Position numbers and translations under genes: made by a program
In this document: piece by piece, positions 49,746 through 61,925 of the stretch
How the letters are laid out: every line of letters starts with the position of its first letter
How positions within the stretch are numbered: position 1 is the stretch's first letter
Notes under the pieces: model-generated
The model's database searches: none
The model's input: only the letters and a program-made list of their open reading frames with translations
Told to the model about the DNA's origin: nothing
Assembly (NCBI GenBank): GCA_958496175.1
Contig: OY292276.1
Span: 13,100,001 to 13,164,000 of the forward strand
Length of the DNA: 64,000 nt
Source: Sisyra terminalis
Lineage: Eukaryota; Arthropoda; Insecta; Neuroptera; Sisyridae
Direction of reading: 5' to 3'

Positions 49746-51827
49746 TGGAATATCAACTGTCTATGTTTTACGCACCAATCTTCACAAATTGGTTCAGTTA
49801 GCGAAAATTAAAGCTACTACCCGGAAGATTAATTGACGGTAGACTCTTACTTTTGTCTCATACAAAATAATGTGTCAAAAATCATTGAACCCACTTTTCC
49901 GTGAGTTATGGAGTCATGCATTATCATCCTAGTAAACTACCAATTTTTTATACTAAAATACAACCATAAAATTCAAAAATGTAAGGGTAAGAGGGTTAAA
50001 TTTAACTTTGTATTGCTCAGTTTTGGATTCTTCGTTTTTCATTTTATAAGTAAATATTCAAACTTATTAACGACGCAGAAATTATGAATTAGTGCACCTG
50101 TAATTATCCACGAAAATCTGCTACGCAAATCAAATATTTGTGTAAGTAAATTTTTTTAATGTTAACAGCCTTCAAATGTATTTTAAAATCAATTTAGAAA
50201 TAGAAGGAAAGTTAAGGGTCAATGCAAAAGCCTTGAATTCAATCGGCAATCAAAACGTGAAAAAATATAAAATGAGAGAAAGTAATTGTAAAGACTCAAT
50301 TCCAACAAACCAGAACCTAACAAACCATATCCAAAATTGAATACTCATATGAAATTAACATATTAAAACACAATAAAATTTTGAAAATTTCTTTTCGTCA
50401 AGCTTTTTGTCCGATAAAAGCGACAATAAAAATATTTTTAGCAACTTAATTGGTTGGAAAAGTACAACAGCCGAATATAATTACTCACATTTGAAAAGAC
50501 GGCAATATTGTTTGAGATCATAAATTCGAAAGCCATTGATAATTTCTGGTTAAATTACCCAGTGTTAAGATAATTAAAGGTAATGCATTTAAATTACTTG
50601 AAACACAATGTTCTGTCGCCTGAATATGTGTGAAAGATTGTAAGGCGGCTGACAATGTAAGCGATCTTTCTCAATTGAAATGCAAAATAGCAGAACGTGT
50701 TTAACTTAAATTAATTAAACAGGAATGTCATCGGCTACACATTTGTAAGTATAATTACATCAGAACAAATATCTTCTCGACACATTCACTATCACTATTT
50801 AACATTAATATTATATATCCCTTTATGTTCATATACGTGTAATTATGCGCCTAGTCTGAATTTCAATGGGACTTGCTTGACATAAATTGATTATTAGCAA
50901 TATATTTCACTCTTTTATCTTTGAGAATAAACATAACAAAGTTACAAAAGAATTAATTACCATATAGTGTTTCATACGAAATATTCGATTTTTCATTTTT
51001 AAACTCAAATAAATCACAGATTTATTGTTAAAATCACTTACTACTCAATCAAATGGATGAAATTAATTATCGAAGACGTTTTTCCCACCATTAAAAGCCT
51101 AAAAGGCGATTTAATATGGAGATAGAGAAACATAATAAATTGTGGTAGCAATTTAATTGATTATTTAAATTAGATTCAATAAATTCCAAACGTGTAAGGG
51201 CTATTTTGATACCATTATTGATCTTTTAAATGATACGACATAAAAAATGAAAATACTTAAACTTCCTTTGAATAAAATTGTCCAATTGTAGATGATAAAT
51301 AAATTTATTTTAAGCTCTAAATATTGACAGTAATTTCTCGAGAAAAACTTATAAGAAATACGTATATCTCAAAAAGAATCAATGAATTATACGGAAAAAT
51401 TAGGGTTGAAAATATTTAGAAAAATAGTTCGATTCTTTTAGAAAATTTATCGCCATTTTAAGAAGATAACTCTGCTTGGAACCTTCGGCAGTATAAATTA
51501 AAGGAATTTACTAGCATATGGATACAGTTTCCGTTATGCAAAAGGATATTTTCCCGGAAATAGTAACATTAATGTGAATATTTTGTTAATGAATCACTCG
51601 TTTCATTTTATAAGCTCATTTTTTTCCTATTTCAATGGTTGAAGTTTCCTGTACGGGGATTTTCTTACAAATGTTTAAAGTATTTTTTTTTGTTGATTCT
51701 CTTCTAGAATAATTATATAAAATAAATGTTTTAGTTTCAAAAGCATATAATAAATTAACAACAATGTAGACCTTGTATTATCAATGTATTAATTTTTTTT
51801 TAGGAAAGGTGAATTATAATTATTGGT
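49746..51827. other. AT-rich non-coding stretch
   Basis: No gene, exon or repeat recognised. Confidence 0.4.
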
Positions 51828-52110
51828 ATATTGTGTATACAATATAAAGGGTATATTGCAGTCCAATTTATGTAGTATAATTTGTGATGAATCATCACAA
51901 AGTAGTTACGGACTGATCTAAACTACTTGATGATCACTGAGGAAGATTGCTTAGCAATCGAAATACGTATCTGGGCAAATACGTCACGAATATTTTTGTT
52001 TGAACTTCTGATCAAATTTATGTTTATGATATGATTTTCATATATTATTATATTAAATTATACTACATAAATTGGACCGTAATATATCCTTTATATTGTA
52101 TACACAGTAT
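51828..52110. mobile_element. Inverted-repeat element with central hammerhead-like motif (copy E)
   Basis: Arms 51828-51882 and 52055-52110 (about 55 bp, few mismatches; outermost ATATTGTGTATACAATATAA) flank about 170 bp that carry one ribozyme-like module on the plus strand. No coding. It is related to copy D. Confidence 0.7.
51931..51980 (+). ncRNA. Hammerhead-ribozyme-like motif E with palindromic helix III
   Basis: CTGAGGA (51937-51943), extra A, perfect 6-bp stem II GATTGC / GCAATC with loop TTA, GAAA (51960-51963), then TACGTAT and C. The A-TACGTA-T octamer is self-complementary and would form helix III only between two copies. AUC is a permitted cleavage triplet. Helix I is weak (about 3 bp visible). 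This is the cleanest stem II in the window. Confidence 0.6.
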
Positions 52111-54529
52111 AATTCTTCAGAGTCAGCGAAAAAATCTTATTTTGATTGGTATATGTCTTTTTCTTTGTCAATATACTACAACTGTAAATTGACATTTATA
52201 AGAAGAAATTTCCAAAAAAATTAATGAGTAAGTATAATAGAAATGTGGTTGATTAAGACCAGGGTTGATAAAAACCCCTTGAGGTAAATTTATAACTTTT
52301 TGGAGGTTCATTTGTTTTATAAGATCGATTGGGGGTCAAAGAGAAAATAGTTCTTAAAATACCATTAACACATGATAAATCCCGCTTGCAATTGATAAAT
52401 ATTTAGATATTTATCTTTCCATACTTCGATATTTGTGTATAACTGTTTTTAAGAACTGTTTTAAATTTTTAAGAATTTTTTAAGGACGATTTTGAAGCAT
52501 TTAGAAAAAATATATCACAGCCTATTCCTTAACAATCGAATTATCTCATTAAAATTAAAGTTGGGTACTTAAATTTCAAGGAATAATTATGGTTATTTTC
52601 AATGAATAATTTACTGAATTTTAGTGTTAAATTTTACGCACATGATTATAAAACTGCACAATGCTTTTGAACGGATTTAGATTAGATTTAGTAGATTTTT
52701 TGAGCCAGCATGAATAATTTTTCAATGAATTTTCTAAAATAAATATAATTGTTTTATACTACTTTAAAACTAATTTAACTTTATGTTCAAAAATTTAAAA
52801 AAAAGTTACTTTATTACATTTAAACTATTGAGTAAATTGAAGTAGTATTTGGAAAAAATGTATTTCCAATTGGTTTTATCAACTTTATTTCTCAATTTTA
52901 TATTCGATTTAATAAATAATCGATAATAAAAAGGCACACAGAGTTCTCTAAACTTAAAACAGTGGGATTTTTTTAAAGTGTATCCGTTTTTCTTAAGTTT
53001 TATCGACGCTCCTTATATGTAATTATAGTAATTTATACAGGACATTATTTAAGAGGTTAATCATAATTTGGTGAAAAAATGTACAAATTACAACAAAACG
53101 TGCAAAAAAAAAACAGTTGCGGCAAACCAAAATGAATAATAGTCAAGCATATAAGTAACAAGTATTAATAAATTTAAATGCAAAGCCCTTTAATTTCAAA
53201 TTGCACACAATCTACCACATCCCCATAATTGTATCCTTTGTAACAACTTTATAGTTATTTAAGCGGTTTTTAATATCTTTATATAAAGTTGCACAAGTTA
53301 TATGTGTTTATGCATTTTTCCCAGAGGTATAAAAAGTTTCGGAACACATCCCATCTAATTGCTATAATTTGTCGAAAGTTTTCATACCATTAAAGAAGCT
53401 CAAGACATTTATTTAAACGTAATAATAATAATAATATGATACTCCGGAGAAACAATGAAATAATGAAGAGTTAATTGAGCGACCAAATGAATGTGAAAGA
53501 ATATGAATTTATGATGATTTTGTTTGGCTAATAAACGGAAGAGCTGATAACACAAGTGAAATATTGTTCCTGTGAGAATTGTACTACGCATATTTGTTAT
53601 TATGTAAACTAATATTGACTCGAAATTGATAAATTATCGAAACATATTTTCCGTTATAAAAGTTGGAAATACTTATTGGTCGTTTTATGTCTTTGTTTCA
53701 ATGGGAATGCATTAGAACTGTAATTTATTTGTCTTTTTTATTGGATTGTAAATAAGAAAATTGTTTATGAATGTAAATCTTTCGTCAATTTCTTGAAAAC
53801 AATAAGAAAAATAAATTTTGAAATTTTTATATGGTAATTAAATCAGAACATCAAATAAGAGCGTGACACAATGTGGAAATAATTTATTGCTTATTATCAT
53901 TTACGCAAAATACTGACAGTCAACATTGCTATATTTTATCGTTATTTAATATGTTCTATTTTATTTAATTTGACACAAAAATGACAACGATTTAATGTAC
54001 GGTGGAAAATATTAATTTTTTGTATCAACTTTTTGGTATCAACAAGGTTTTACTTATACAGGGTGCGCAAGTTGGACAAATAAACACCAACAATTCTAGT
54101 ACCATTAAAGTTCTAATAAAAGGGTTATTTGTCTCTTTTCCGATTCATTAAGTAGTAATTTCTGTATTTATTTTTGATTCAATTCTAATATAAGAGCTTT
54201 TAGGTTAAAAATTTATGACGATGAAGAACATTAATATCTGAACCAATGCACGACACCTGTATATTCGGTCCATTTTTCACGTTTCAAAAGCGGGATAACG
54301 GAATCGTAAGATATGATTTAACTTTTTCAATAATGTACATTTTGATTTAGAATTTTATTTGTCGAAGTTTGTTTGGAACAATTTTTGAGGCGAATGTTAT
54401 TGATAGTGAATCAGAATTCAGGTTTGAATAACTGGCTTTCTTGTGAATGTAATACATCCGTATAGCGTATAAATAATATACAGGCACACATTTATGAGTA
54501 TGTCATAGAAGTGAAATCATATAATATAT
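52111..54529. other. AT-rich non-coding stretch
   Basis: No gene seen. An (ATA/AAT)n run lies at about 53418-53437. Confidence 0.4.
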
Positions 54530-54720
54530 TTGAAAAGACGAACGGTTGGCCGACCGCGGCGGGCGTCTGGAGTTGTAGAACCCCACGATATGATGTTTTG
54601 ACTGTGGTGTCCAGCAAAAGTATGTGGGTGGACATAGGCGCCATGAGTGGGCGCTCTCGCGAATCGCGCAGGAGACGACCGACGTTCCGAATAAAACATC
54701 AATCTCGCCAACACTCAAAT
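54530..54720. other. GC-rich, CpG-containing island of unknown nature
   Basis: About 190 bp at near-balanced base composition stands out sharply from the AT-rich surroundings. Two minus-strand frames (65 and 71 codons) and one plus-strand frame (120 codons) are open through it. None matches a family I know and none has convincing splice sites. Options are a promoter or enhancer island, an untranslated exon, or a fragment of a GC-rich repeat. It sits just inside the start of a possible first FGF intron. Confidence 0.4.
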
Positions 54721-54732
54721 CGTCTTGCTTAC

Positions 54733-54737
54733 TCCAT
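54733..54737 (-). CDS. Speculative FGF start exon (ATG GA)
   Basis: On the minus strand GTTGATGGA precedes donor GTAAGC. ATG GA ends in phase 2, exactly what the exon at 36646 needs, and would give a protein starting MELPQLTV. I checked the other GTAAG and GTGAGT sites I could find between 36.7 and 64 kb on this strand and saw no other ATG in a suitable position. Short ATG-donor pairs arise by chance, and the true first exon may lie outside the window. Confidence 0.22.
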
Positions 54738-55115
54738 CAACATACATAACTTATATGCGGAATCGATAATTTCGGATAATAAAAAGAAAAAAGTTTATGT
54801 TTGTCAAAAAACCCAAATGAAACGAATTATTGACTCACACGTAGAAAGGTATCACAGTATGGCCTTTATTTAAGTACCATTTGAATCAATTTTATTGGAA
54901 TCAGTATGGAAATAAAGAATTATCTGTTCCAAAAAAGTTCAGCAAGAAATATAATAAAAATTATAAAGATTAGAAAGTTAAAAATCAGCAATCTTCTTTT
55001 TCAAGGAAAATGCAGGGTTTTCTTAAGATTTCTACCAATGTTGTTTTTTTGTCAAATAAATTAAAGGAATATGAAATATTCAGGTGTTAACACCTGAAAG
55101 CTTTCTTTAGATATA

Positions 55116-55190
55116 GATTAGAGTAGGCCAAAAAAATCGACTATTTTTTTGTTGAAAAGTATATCGAAAATATTGTTTAAGGTGACAAAA
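55116..55190 (+). mobile_element. Solo 5' end of a mariner element
   Basis: TTAGAGTAGGCCAAAAAAAT followed by CGACTATTTTTTTG matches the 5' terminal repeat and leader of mariner A (TTAGGTAGGCCAAAAAGAAA, CACTATTTTTTTCGG). The GAAAAGTATATCGAAAAT leader also fits. No transposase follows. Confidence 0.6.
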
Positions 55191-55335
55191 AAAAAATATC
55201 GGGAAGGTTGAGCCCTTAATATTAATACTAAGAGGTCTATCGTCTTTAATTTCGATTTTTTATTTGTGCTTTCATTTTTGCGTCAATGCTGTCAAACTAT
55301 CAAGGTAAAAAAAATCATCTGCACATATATTTAGA

Positions 55336-55580
55336 GAAAATTAAATTCCCTACAAAAAACGTGTTTTTAAAAATTTTTGCCAGACACGCCGTTTCCGAAT
55401 AATCAAACTTCAGACATTGATTTAATTTTTAGATTTATCTTCTTTATTTTGGAATTTTGTAATTAACGAACAAATAAATATATTGAAATGAACAATATAG
55501 ATTCTTGAAGCGAATTTAATGCTCTACAAAAAAGGTCTCTTAACGTTTTTACATAAAATAACTTTTTCAAAAGTTATTCA
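55336..55580 (+). repeat. Degenerate direct repeat (CTACAAAAAA family)
   Basis: Two blocks, about 55336-55385 and 55507-55580, share a pattern of AAATTAAATTCCCTACAAAAA / AATTTAATGCTCTACAAAAA (compared piecewise) followed by GTxT and a T-rich run. This is likely old transposon sequence. Confidence 0.35.
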
Positions 55581-55731
55581 CAATTGAAGTTGAAGGAAAA
55601 ATTAAATTATTGTTTTTTTCGTTGTTGAACCAATTTTGAAAAAGTGATTTTAGTCACTTGATTTTAGTGATTTCCGAGTCACAGTTAATAAATTAATGAA
55701 AAATTGATTGAAAAATCGATTACTCATTGAT

Positions 55732-55793
55732 TTCAACAGTTTTTGGCTGTTATCAAAGATATATATCTATGATAACAACCAAAAACTGTTGAA
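55732..55793. repeat. Hairpin, 24-bp stem
   Basis: TTCAACAGTTTTTGG(C)TGTTATCA pairs with its inverse, one mismatch, around an AAGATATATATCTA loop that is itself palindromic. Confidence 0.8.
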
Positions 55794-55980
55794 AGGCGTA
55801 GTAATCAAGAAGGAAATTGAGTCATAGGACATACATTATTACTCATGAATTGAAATAGTTAAGATATGTATTTTTAAACAGCCATAGCATTGTTTAACAT
55901 AATGACGAAGTCAGAGGTATAAACATAATGATACGTAATAAAGTATTTATACAAAATTTTGAGTAACAATTATATGATTA

Positions 55981-56125
55981 CCTACTAGTGGCCGAGTGTT
56001 GAAGAAAATCACTGCAAAACTGGTAGGTGTTGGGTTCAAGCATTGTATCGAGCAAATTTTCAATATTTCTCGATTTACGATTTTTTTTCAACGGTAGAGT
56101 TGCTCAAGAGCTTAGTAGTTATAAG
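55981..56125 (+). mobile_element. tRNA-derived SINE, copy 2
   Basis: Box A TGGCCGAGTGT (55989-55999) and box B GGTTCAAGC (56033-56041) are at tRNA-like spacing. The body (TATCGAGCAAATTTTCAATA, TTCTCGATTTACGA, CTTAGTAGTTAT) matches copies 1 and 3. This copy keeps the best box B. Confidence 0.8.
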
Positions 56126-56839
56126 TGACGGCAGGTAACAGTTAAAAAATATATCATTATTGTATACCAATAGGAAAACCATAACAATGTCGTAACAGTA
56201 CTTGAATATTTATCCTCAGAACTTAATATGTTTAATAAGTCCCTATTTCCCCTAGTTAAGCTCGAGAAACAGGATAAATCTTATTATTCGGTGTACTAGT
56301 CACATATAATTAGGGATTTGATTTCCTTAGTTTTTGATGATCCCATTAATTCAAAGCGCTGCATTTCTACAGAATGTGTAGAAGTACTCCAATAAATGTA
56401 TTCCAATAAACGTACTCCAGTTGTATGCATGTATTTTTTCAATCTACAAATGTAGGTTATTAAACTCGTTACCACTCTGATTGGGTTTCTTGATAAATCA
56501 ATTATTTCAGCCATTAGGTTCAGGGATAATTTTTCCACCGTTTTGAATAGATTCATCTTACTATTTCAATCAGCTGAATTTAGTTGTTCTAATAATAGGA
56601 CTTATTTTTAAAAGTTCAAACGATTCTTGAGTTTATATTTCATTATTTTTTTTGGCATTATAGTTGAACCAGATATAAAAATATATCCTACAAAATTTAT
56701 TATAACTGTTAAATATATAACGAAACTTTAATGATTATTCCTCCCTACACCTTTGTGCAAAATTGGATGATGAAGATTGGTTCATCAATAGTCTTGACTA
56801 TCGCTTTTATAATTACTCATTTGAGTTAAGCAGATTATT
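56126..56839. other. Non-coding stretch
   Basis: An 86-codon minus-strand frame at 56296-56556 has no recognisable domain. Nothing else seen. Confidence 0.35.
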
Positions 56840-57515
56840 TTCTTGATTGTTGTTAACGTTCGGATTTTAAAAAATTTCGATTAATTCGATTTCATATTAG
56901 AAAGAGGATAGAACTTATGGGACAGTCGATATATTATAGTTTCGCACGTACATAAAAGTTCCAGTTATGGTTCTAATTTTCGAATGGTAGTGGTTTATAT
57001 TTTACAAATTTGGTTTTTAGCAGAGCATCAAAGTTGGGCTTCATACGCCCATATACATAGGTTTTATAATAGATTTGTATGTAATGATTTTTATTTCTTT
57101 CCAATATTATGCACATATTATATTCTTTTATTCCTTTTTCTTTGGATTGTGTTCACGTCAGGTTAATTTTTGGTCCGGATGCATTCCCCGATATTTGATG
57201 GATCTGCTTGGTGGAATTGATTTGTTATTTATATTGATTCTTGGACTTTTGATTTTTCTTAAGGCAAACGAGATTTGAATTGATTTTTTTTCGTTGAATT
57301 TTGTTTTAACTCTTCATTGATCACATCATTTAGCTATGAGATTTACATATTCCTGAAGGCGACGTTGAATTATCTTAAGATCTTTGTTAGAGCAAAGTAT
57401 AACTGTATCATCTGCAATTAGTGATTGTAATTAGATCGTTTATGGGGAAATCACTTGTGAAATTAGGTATAATAGTGGGCTCAGCACATTGTCTAGTGGC
57501 ATCCCTGCTTTTTTA
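56840..57515 (-). pseudogene. Jockey-like LINE reverse transcriptase, minus-strand remnant
   Basis: Reverse-strand translation, allowing for stops and frameshifts, gives in order: AGMPLDNVLSPLLYL (GVPQGSVLSPLLY box, about 57480-57515), LIADDTVIL (catalytic FADD box with Phe changed to Ile, 57407-57418), DLKIIQRRLQEYVN, SIKYRGMHPDQK (KYLGxxLD motif), YKSIIKPMY and a C-terminal phrase KIRTITGTFMYVRNYNI. This order is that of Jockey-clade elements. More than five lesions make it dead. The endonuclease and gag parts are absent. Confidence 0.75.
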
Positions 57516-57539
57516 ACCAAATTGAACGAATTTGTAAAT

Positions 57540-58235
57540 GGTAAATGATAGGTAAGCACTAAAAATTTTAGGTTAAAACACGAATAAGAAGTACATTTGC
57601 TTATTACGCATTATCCTACATTAACCTTGAAAAAATCATTAACTCAAAATATGTGCTATAATATTTTCACTGGGGTTCCCCAAGGTAGCGTACTGGGACC
57701 TCTGTTGTGATCCCTTTACATAGCCGATATGCCAAATACAACAGATGCATTAGTGACAACATTTGCTGATGACACAGCCATCGTAACCGCAGCAGATGAA
57801 CCCAATGAAGCTTCGTTAAAGCTCCAAAATAACTTGGACAAAGTAGACAAATGGGCAAAAAAGTGGAAAATAAAAATAAACAACGCAAAATCTACACACA
57901 TAATGTTTACACTGCGCAGAAATATATGTCCACCGGTTACAATGGAAGGCACAGAACTACCGCAAAAGAGCACGGTAAAATATATCGGAATGCACTTAGA
58001 TCAAAATAAGATCAATAAATTCTTATTGCTACTGTTAATTGTCTTTATGATTTTTTTTATTACTATAAAATTAATATTATTATTGTTATTGTTGCTATAA
58101 ACTGTTAAAATTTTTTGTACTTATACAGCACTAATCTACTGGGACTAGTGCTTACATGTGATTGTCTATGGATTGAATGCACTTATTGCAACCCTATGCA
58201 GATTGTGCAATTTATTTGAAAATAAAAAAATATTT
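57540..58235 (+). pseudogene. Jockey-like LINE reverse transcriptase and 3' tail, plus-strand remnant
   Basis: A broken upstream frame reads STKNFRLKHE, then TGVPQGSVLGPLL with a stop directly after, then ADMPNTT and TTFADDTAIV (FADD catalytic box 57762-57773), KWKIKINNAKS and VKYIGMHLDQNK. The reading then passes into an AT-rich 3' untranslated-like tail ending near a GAAAATAAAAAAA run at about 58220. The region between the LD motif and the tail is deleted. It is better preserved than its minus-strand neighbour. Confidence 0.8.
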
Positions 58236-58302
58236 TCACTATTTGAATCTCTAAGTACAATATTATGGGTTCATATGTATGAATATTTGAATTAGTACCC
58301 AA

Positions 58303-58332
58303 ATCTGTTGTCTTTGAAAAAAGACAACAGAT
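58303..58332. repeat. Perfect 12-bp hairpin
   Basis: ATCTGTTGTCTT and AAGACAACAGAT flank a 6-nt loop. No run of T or coding neighbour suggests a function. Confidence 0.8.
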
Positions 58333-61300
58333 CGTCGTTTAATTCAAAGGCTTAAATTTAAGTCTTGAAATATATATTAACAGAAGTACAATTCAAAGAC
58401 CATTAACCGATTGGTACTATTAGATGAATTACAGTCGGGTCGTTAATGCAATCATATGCATTAAAAGATTTTAGCATTTTTCATGGAAAATCAAAATTTA
58501 TGGAAATCTTTTGATCAATGAAAAACTCCCGAAAAAATTAGATTCAAATATAGAATGAGAACTATGATAAAGAAACAATTCATTTTTACTCTTTCACTTC
58601 CCTAATTATTATCAGAATTTAAAAATTGCATTTAAAAATTTTATTTCAACTATCCGTTCATAACATACTATTTCATTCAATTAATTTCCTAAGTAAATAT
58701 GTAATAGCCATTTTAATTATAAACCATATTAAAGTACTGTTACAAGCATCATTGGAATTACAGCAGTATGTAATGTGAACATTCTTTTATCAGCTTATCA
58801 TAAATAAATAGTAAAACAAAAGGTTTGTGTAACAAAAAATATTGTTTAAGACACTTCATGGATACAAAATGTCTAATCTTATAACACATACGGTACAACA
58901 AAGTTTGAAAATAGATATTAAATAATTAATGCTTTACATATTATACAAATACGCGTTTTTAATAAATTCAATGATTCAGTTTCGCAATTATATTTCCTTT
59001 GCATAAGAAACATTATGGTAAAAATGTGAATCATTTAAGATATTCAATATGATGATTCAAACTTTAGCGGATGTAAATTGAAAAATTTCCCAAAAATAAA
59101 CATATGGAACTAAATACAAATTTTACGTTGGTTATGCTCCATCAAAAAAACTATGATGTGAGTAAGTTTAATGATTAATAAAGAAAAAATATAGGTTTTA
59201 GTAAAATTTAAATTGATTTTCATATTATTTAGGGAACTTAAGTTATTAGTTTTTTAAATACATAAATGATTTATTATCTGAATTTTATAATGAAAACATT
59301 TCATCCGTCTTCATATTTACTGTACATAAGTAGAAGATACTAATATTTTCATAGAATATAGATGATATCTTATTTTCTTTGATAGGCGTTATTAAATAAA
59401 ATATAGACACAACTATAATATACATAATAATCGTTTTGAATATTTGACCCTAATTTAGCTCAGGGATTTTATTAATTAAACCATCAAGTTAATAATATCA
59501 ATTAAATTAAGGTTAATACAATCATGTTTTCAATGTTTCATATAACAATCTGTGAGATAAGAATTTGGTAATTAAAAATCAATCTACAATTATTATTAGG
59601 TCAATGGAACAATAATAAACTGATAAGAGACACAAAAATTAAATTGGGTATTGAAATTTTCTGCAAAACGGATTCGATTCGATTGCATGTGCTTATACAA
59701 ACACGTTTTAAACTAAAACGTGCAATATAAGTTTGTTAGTTAATTGTTAATTTCTTTCAATTTGCATTTGCATTGTTAGTTATTCAATTGACTTTAAACG
59801 AATAGAATTATTGAGTTGAAAAATATTTTATCTGAATTTACTCACAGGTATGTCAATATCAGCTCAAATTCGGAAGATAACAGTTTCCAATAATAGACTG
59901 GCGCCTGATTAGCGTTTAGTGAAAATGTATAGGTGCTAATTAATTGGGGGAAAATAAATATCCACACATTTCAAACAATAACTAACACATTCCTTCATAT
60001 TATTCTGAAATCAAACTTTGAACGGTGACAAGAACAAAGTGGGATAACATCATGAGTTCACGCACTCTATCGTTTTTTATCCGTAATTTTTACCGACAAA
60101 TATTTAATAGAATAAATATTATTTTTACCAGAAATGTATTGAGATTTTAATTAATCCAATTCAGTAAATACACACTAGACATCACAGGCATTTACTATAC
60201 AAATAAACCTGTGATATTCCTAAACGAGTTGTTCAATTTTACATGAGACTTACACATCAATAGACAAAGTAAAATGTGAACAGAAGTAAACAAGTGATAA
60301 GATAATCCGGTTAAGTTGAGAATAGACTTAAGAAAAAAAAACCCAACAAAAGTTTAACTTATCAGTTTCAAACATTTTCTTGATAAAGTCATTGACATTT
60401 CGAAAAAAATCAAAAACTCCTCTAATATTTTTGCACCAAAAATTAGTCAATTGACAATCAACTACTGCCTTTTACAACTGTTATTCTTACTACGGATCTG
60501 TGCTATTTTATTTGATTTAATAAAGAGAATATTTTTAAAAAATATATCAGTGTAGATAAAGTGTTTGTCGTTTGACTTGTATTAATAATTTAAAACATAT
60601 TTCACTGATAATTGAAAAATAAAATATTCAATTCTCTAACTGTATAAAATGAGCTTCAATTCGTGCTGAACGAAAAACTGCATTATCTATTGGAAAACCC
60701 GGTTGAAACTAACTGTTGTTGAACTATATTGAAAATGTTTATTTTATGTATTTAACATATTCTTTTAAAAACTCTATATTGCGATAGTCTTTTTCTTTAT
60801 TAGGAAATCGCATATGTACTTGTTTAAATCATTTATGTTTATGAAAATGCACAAAACAATGAGGAAACTTAATCTGCTTTTCCAATAATTCGTTTTGATC
60901 AAACTATTTTTCCATTGTTTATAAGTTATGAATTTAATCGATAGCTATAAGATTTGCCTGAAATTATTTTGAAGACCCCAGAGGGAATGTGGACGTAATT
61001 AAATCGATAGATTTGGTGGCAATATTAAGACATTGATTTGTGAAAAATTTAAGCACAATTAGAAAAAAATTTCCGAAGCATAAAAACATTTTGGTGCATC
61101 AACATTCTTCTAAGCAGTTACTGAAGTAAAAAAATAAGGTTAAACTTACGATTAAAACTTTGCTGCAAATACATTGACCACTGCAAATTATTCATCCAAG
61201 CATTTGCATCGAATGAAACTTTATTAAGAGAAATTTTAAAGAACCAAATTTAGTATATCATAGTTCATTGAATTTCCTTCCTTTCCAGGTCTAAATTTGT

Positions 61301-61740
61301 TTTTTTTCTCAATTTTTTAGACAAAACAACTACTGAGCTAAAGACTGTGAAATAAGGTGGACAGTGAAATAAATAAAAATAATTACCAATTTAAGCTCAT
61401 AGAATTTTGGATAGTTTTCAAAGTTAAAATAAATGAAATATATATTTTGCTTCCTGATTTACTAAATGATTTTTGATAAATTAAATTTCCATGAAGATAG
61501 TATCAATTTGAAAATAAAAAAAAATATATTATCGTTTTTTTCAGCAAAGATATTGAAGTTTCAAAGTTATTTTTCATTCAATCTCAAGATTAATCAATTT
61601 TCGAACCATTGTAATACCAAAATGAGAAAAATTACGAGTCGAGTGTTTAAAACTTATAATATGTTCAAAAATAATCCTTTAGTAGTTACATCAATTAATC
61701 AATAATATTTCTCCAAAATAATAAGTTCAAGAAAAGAATC
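58333..61740. other. AT-rich non-coding stretch
   Basis: More than 3 kb without exon, repeat or RNA that I can recognise. Confidence 0.4.
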
Positions 61741-61925
61741 CATTTTTTTTAAATTATTATTTACCGTTACTTTATTATTATTACGGTCTTTGGTGGCTCT
61801 AGAATAAAAAAAAACCGTAAATCGAGAAATATTGAAAATTTGCTCGAAAGGAAGATCAAACCGAACACTTACTAGCTTTGGAACGGTCACCTTGACCACT
61901 CGGCCACCAGTTAACCGTAGCCATT
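61741..61925 (-). mobile_element. tRNA-derived SINE, copy 3
   Basis: Minus strand: box A TGGCCGAGTGG (61896-61906), box B-like GGTTTGATC about 40 bases on, then CGAGCAAATTTTCAATATTT, CTCGATTTACGG and CTAGAGCCACCAAAGA, colinear with copies 1 and 2. It ends in a (TAA)n-type tail near 61770. Confidence 0.8.

Noticed and set aside
57716..57973. Minus-strand frames over the plus-strand LINE
   Set aside because: They are antisense shadows of the reverse transcriptase; motifs are found only on the plus strand.
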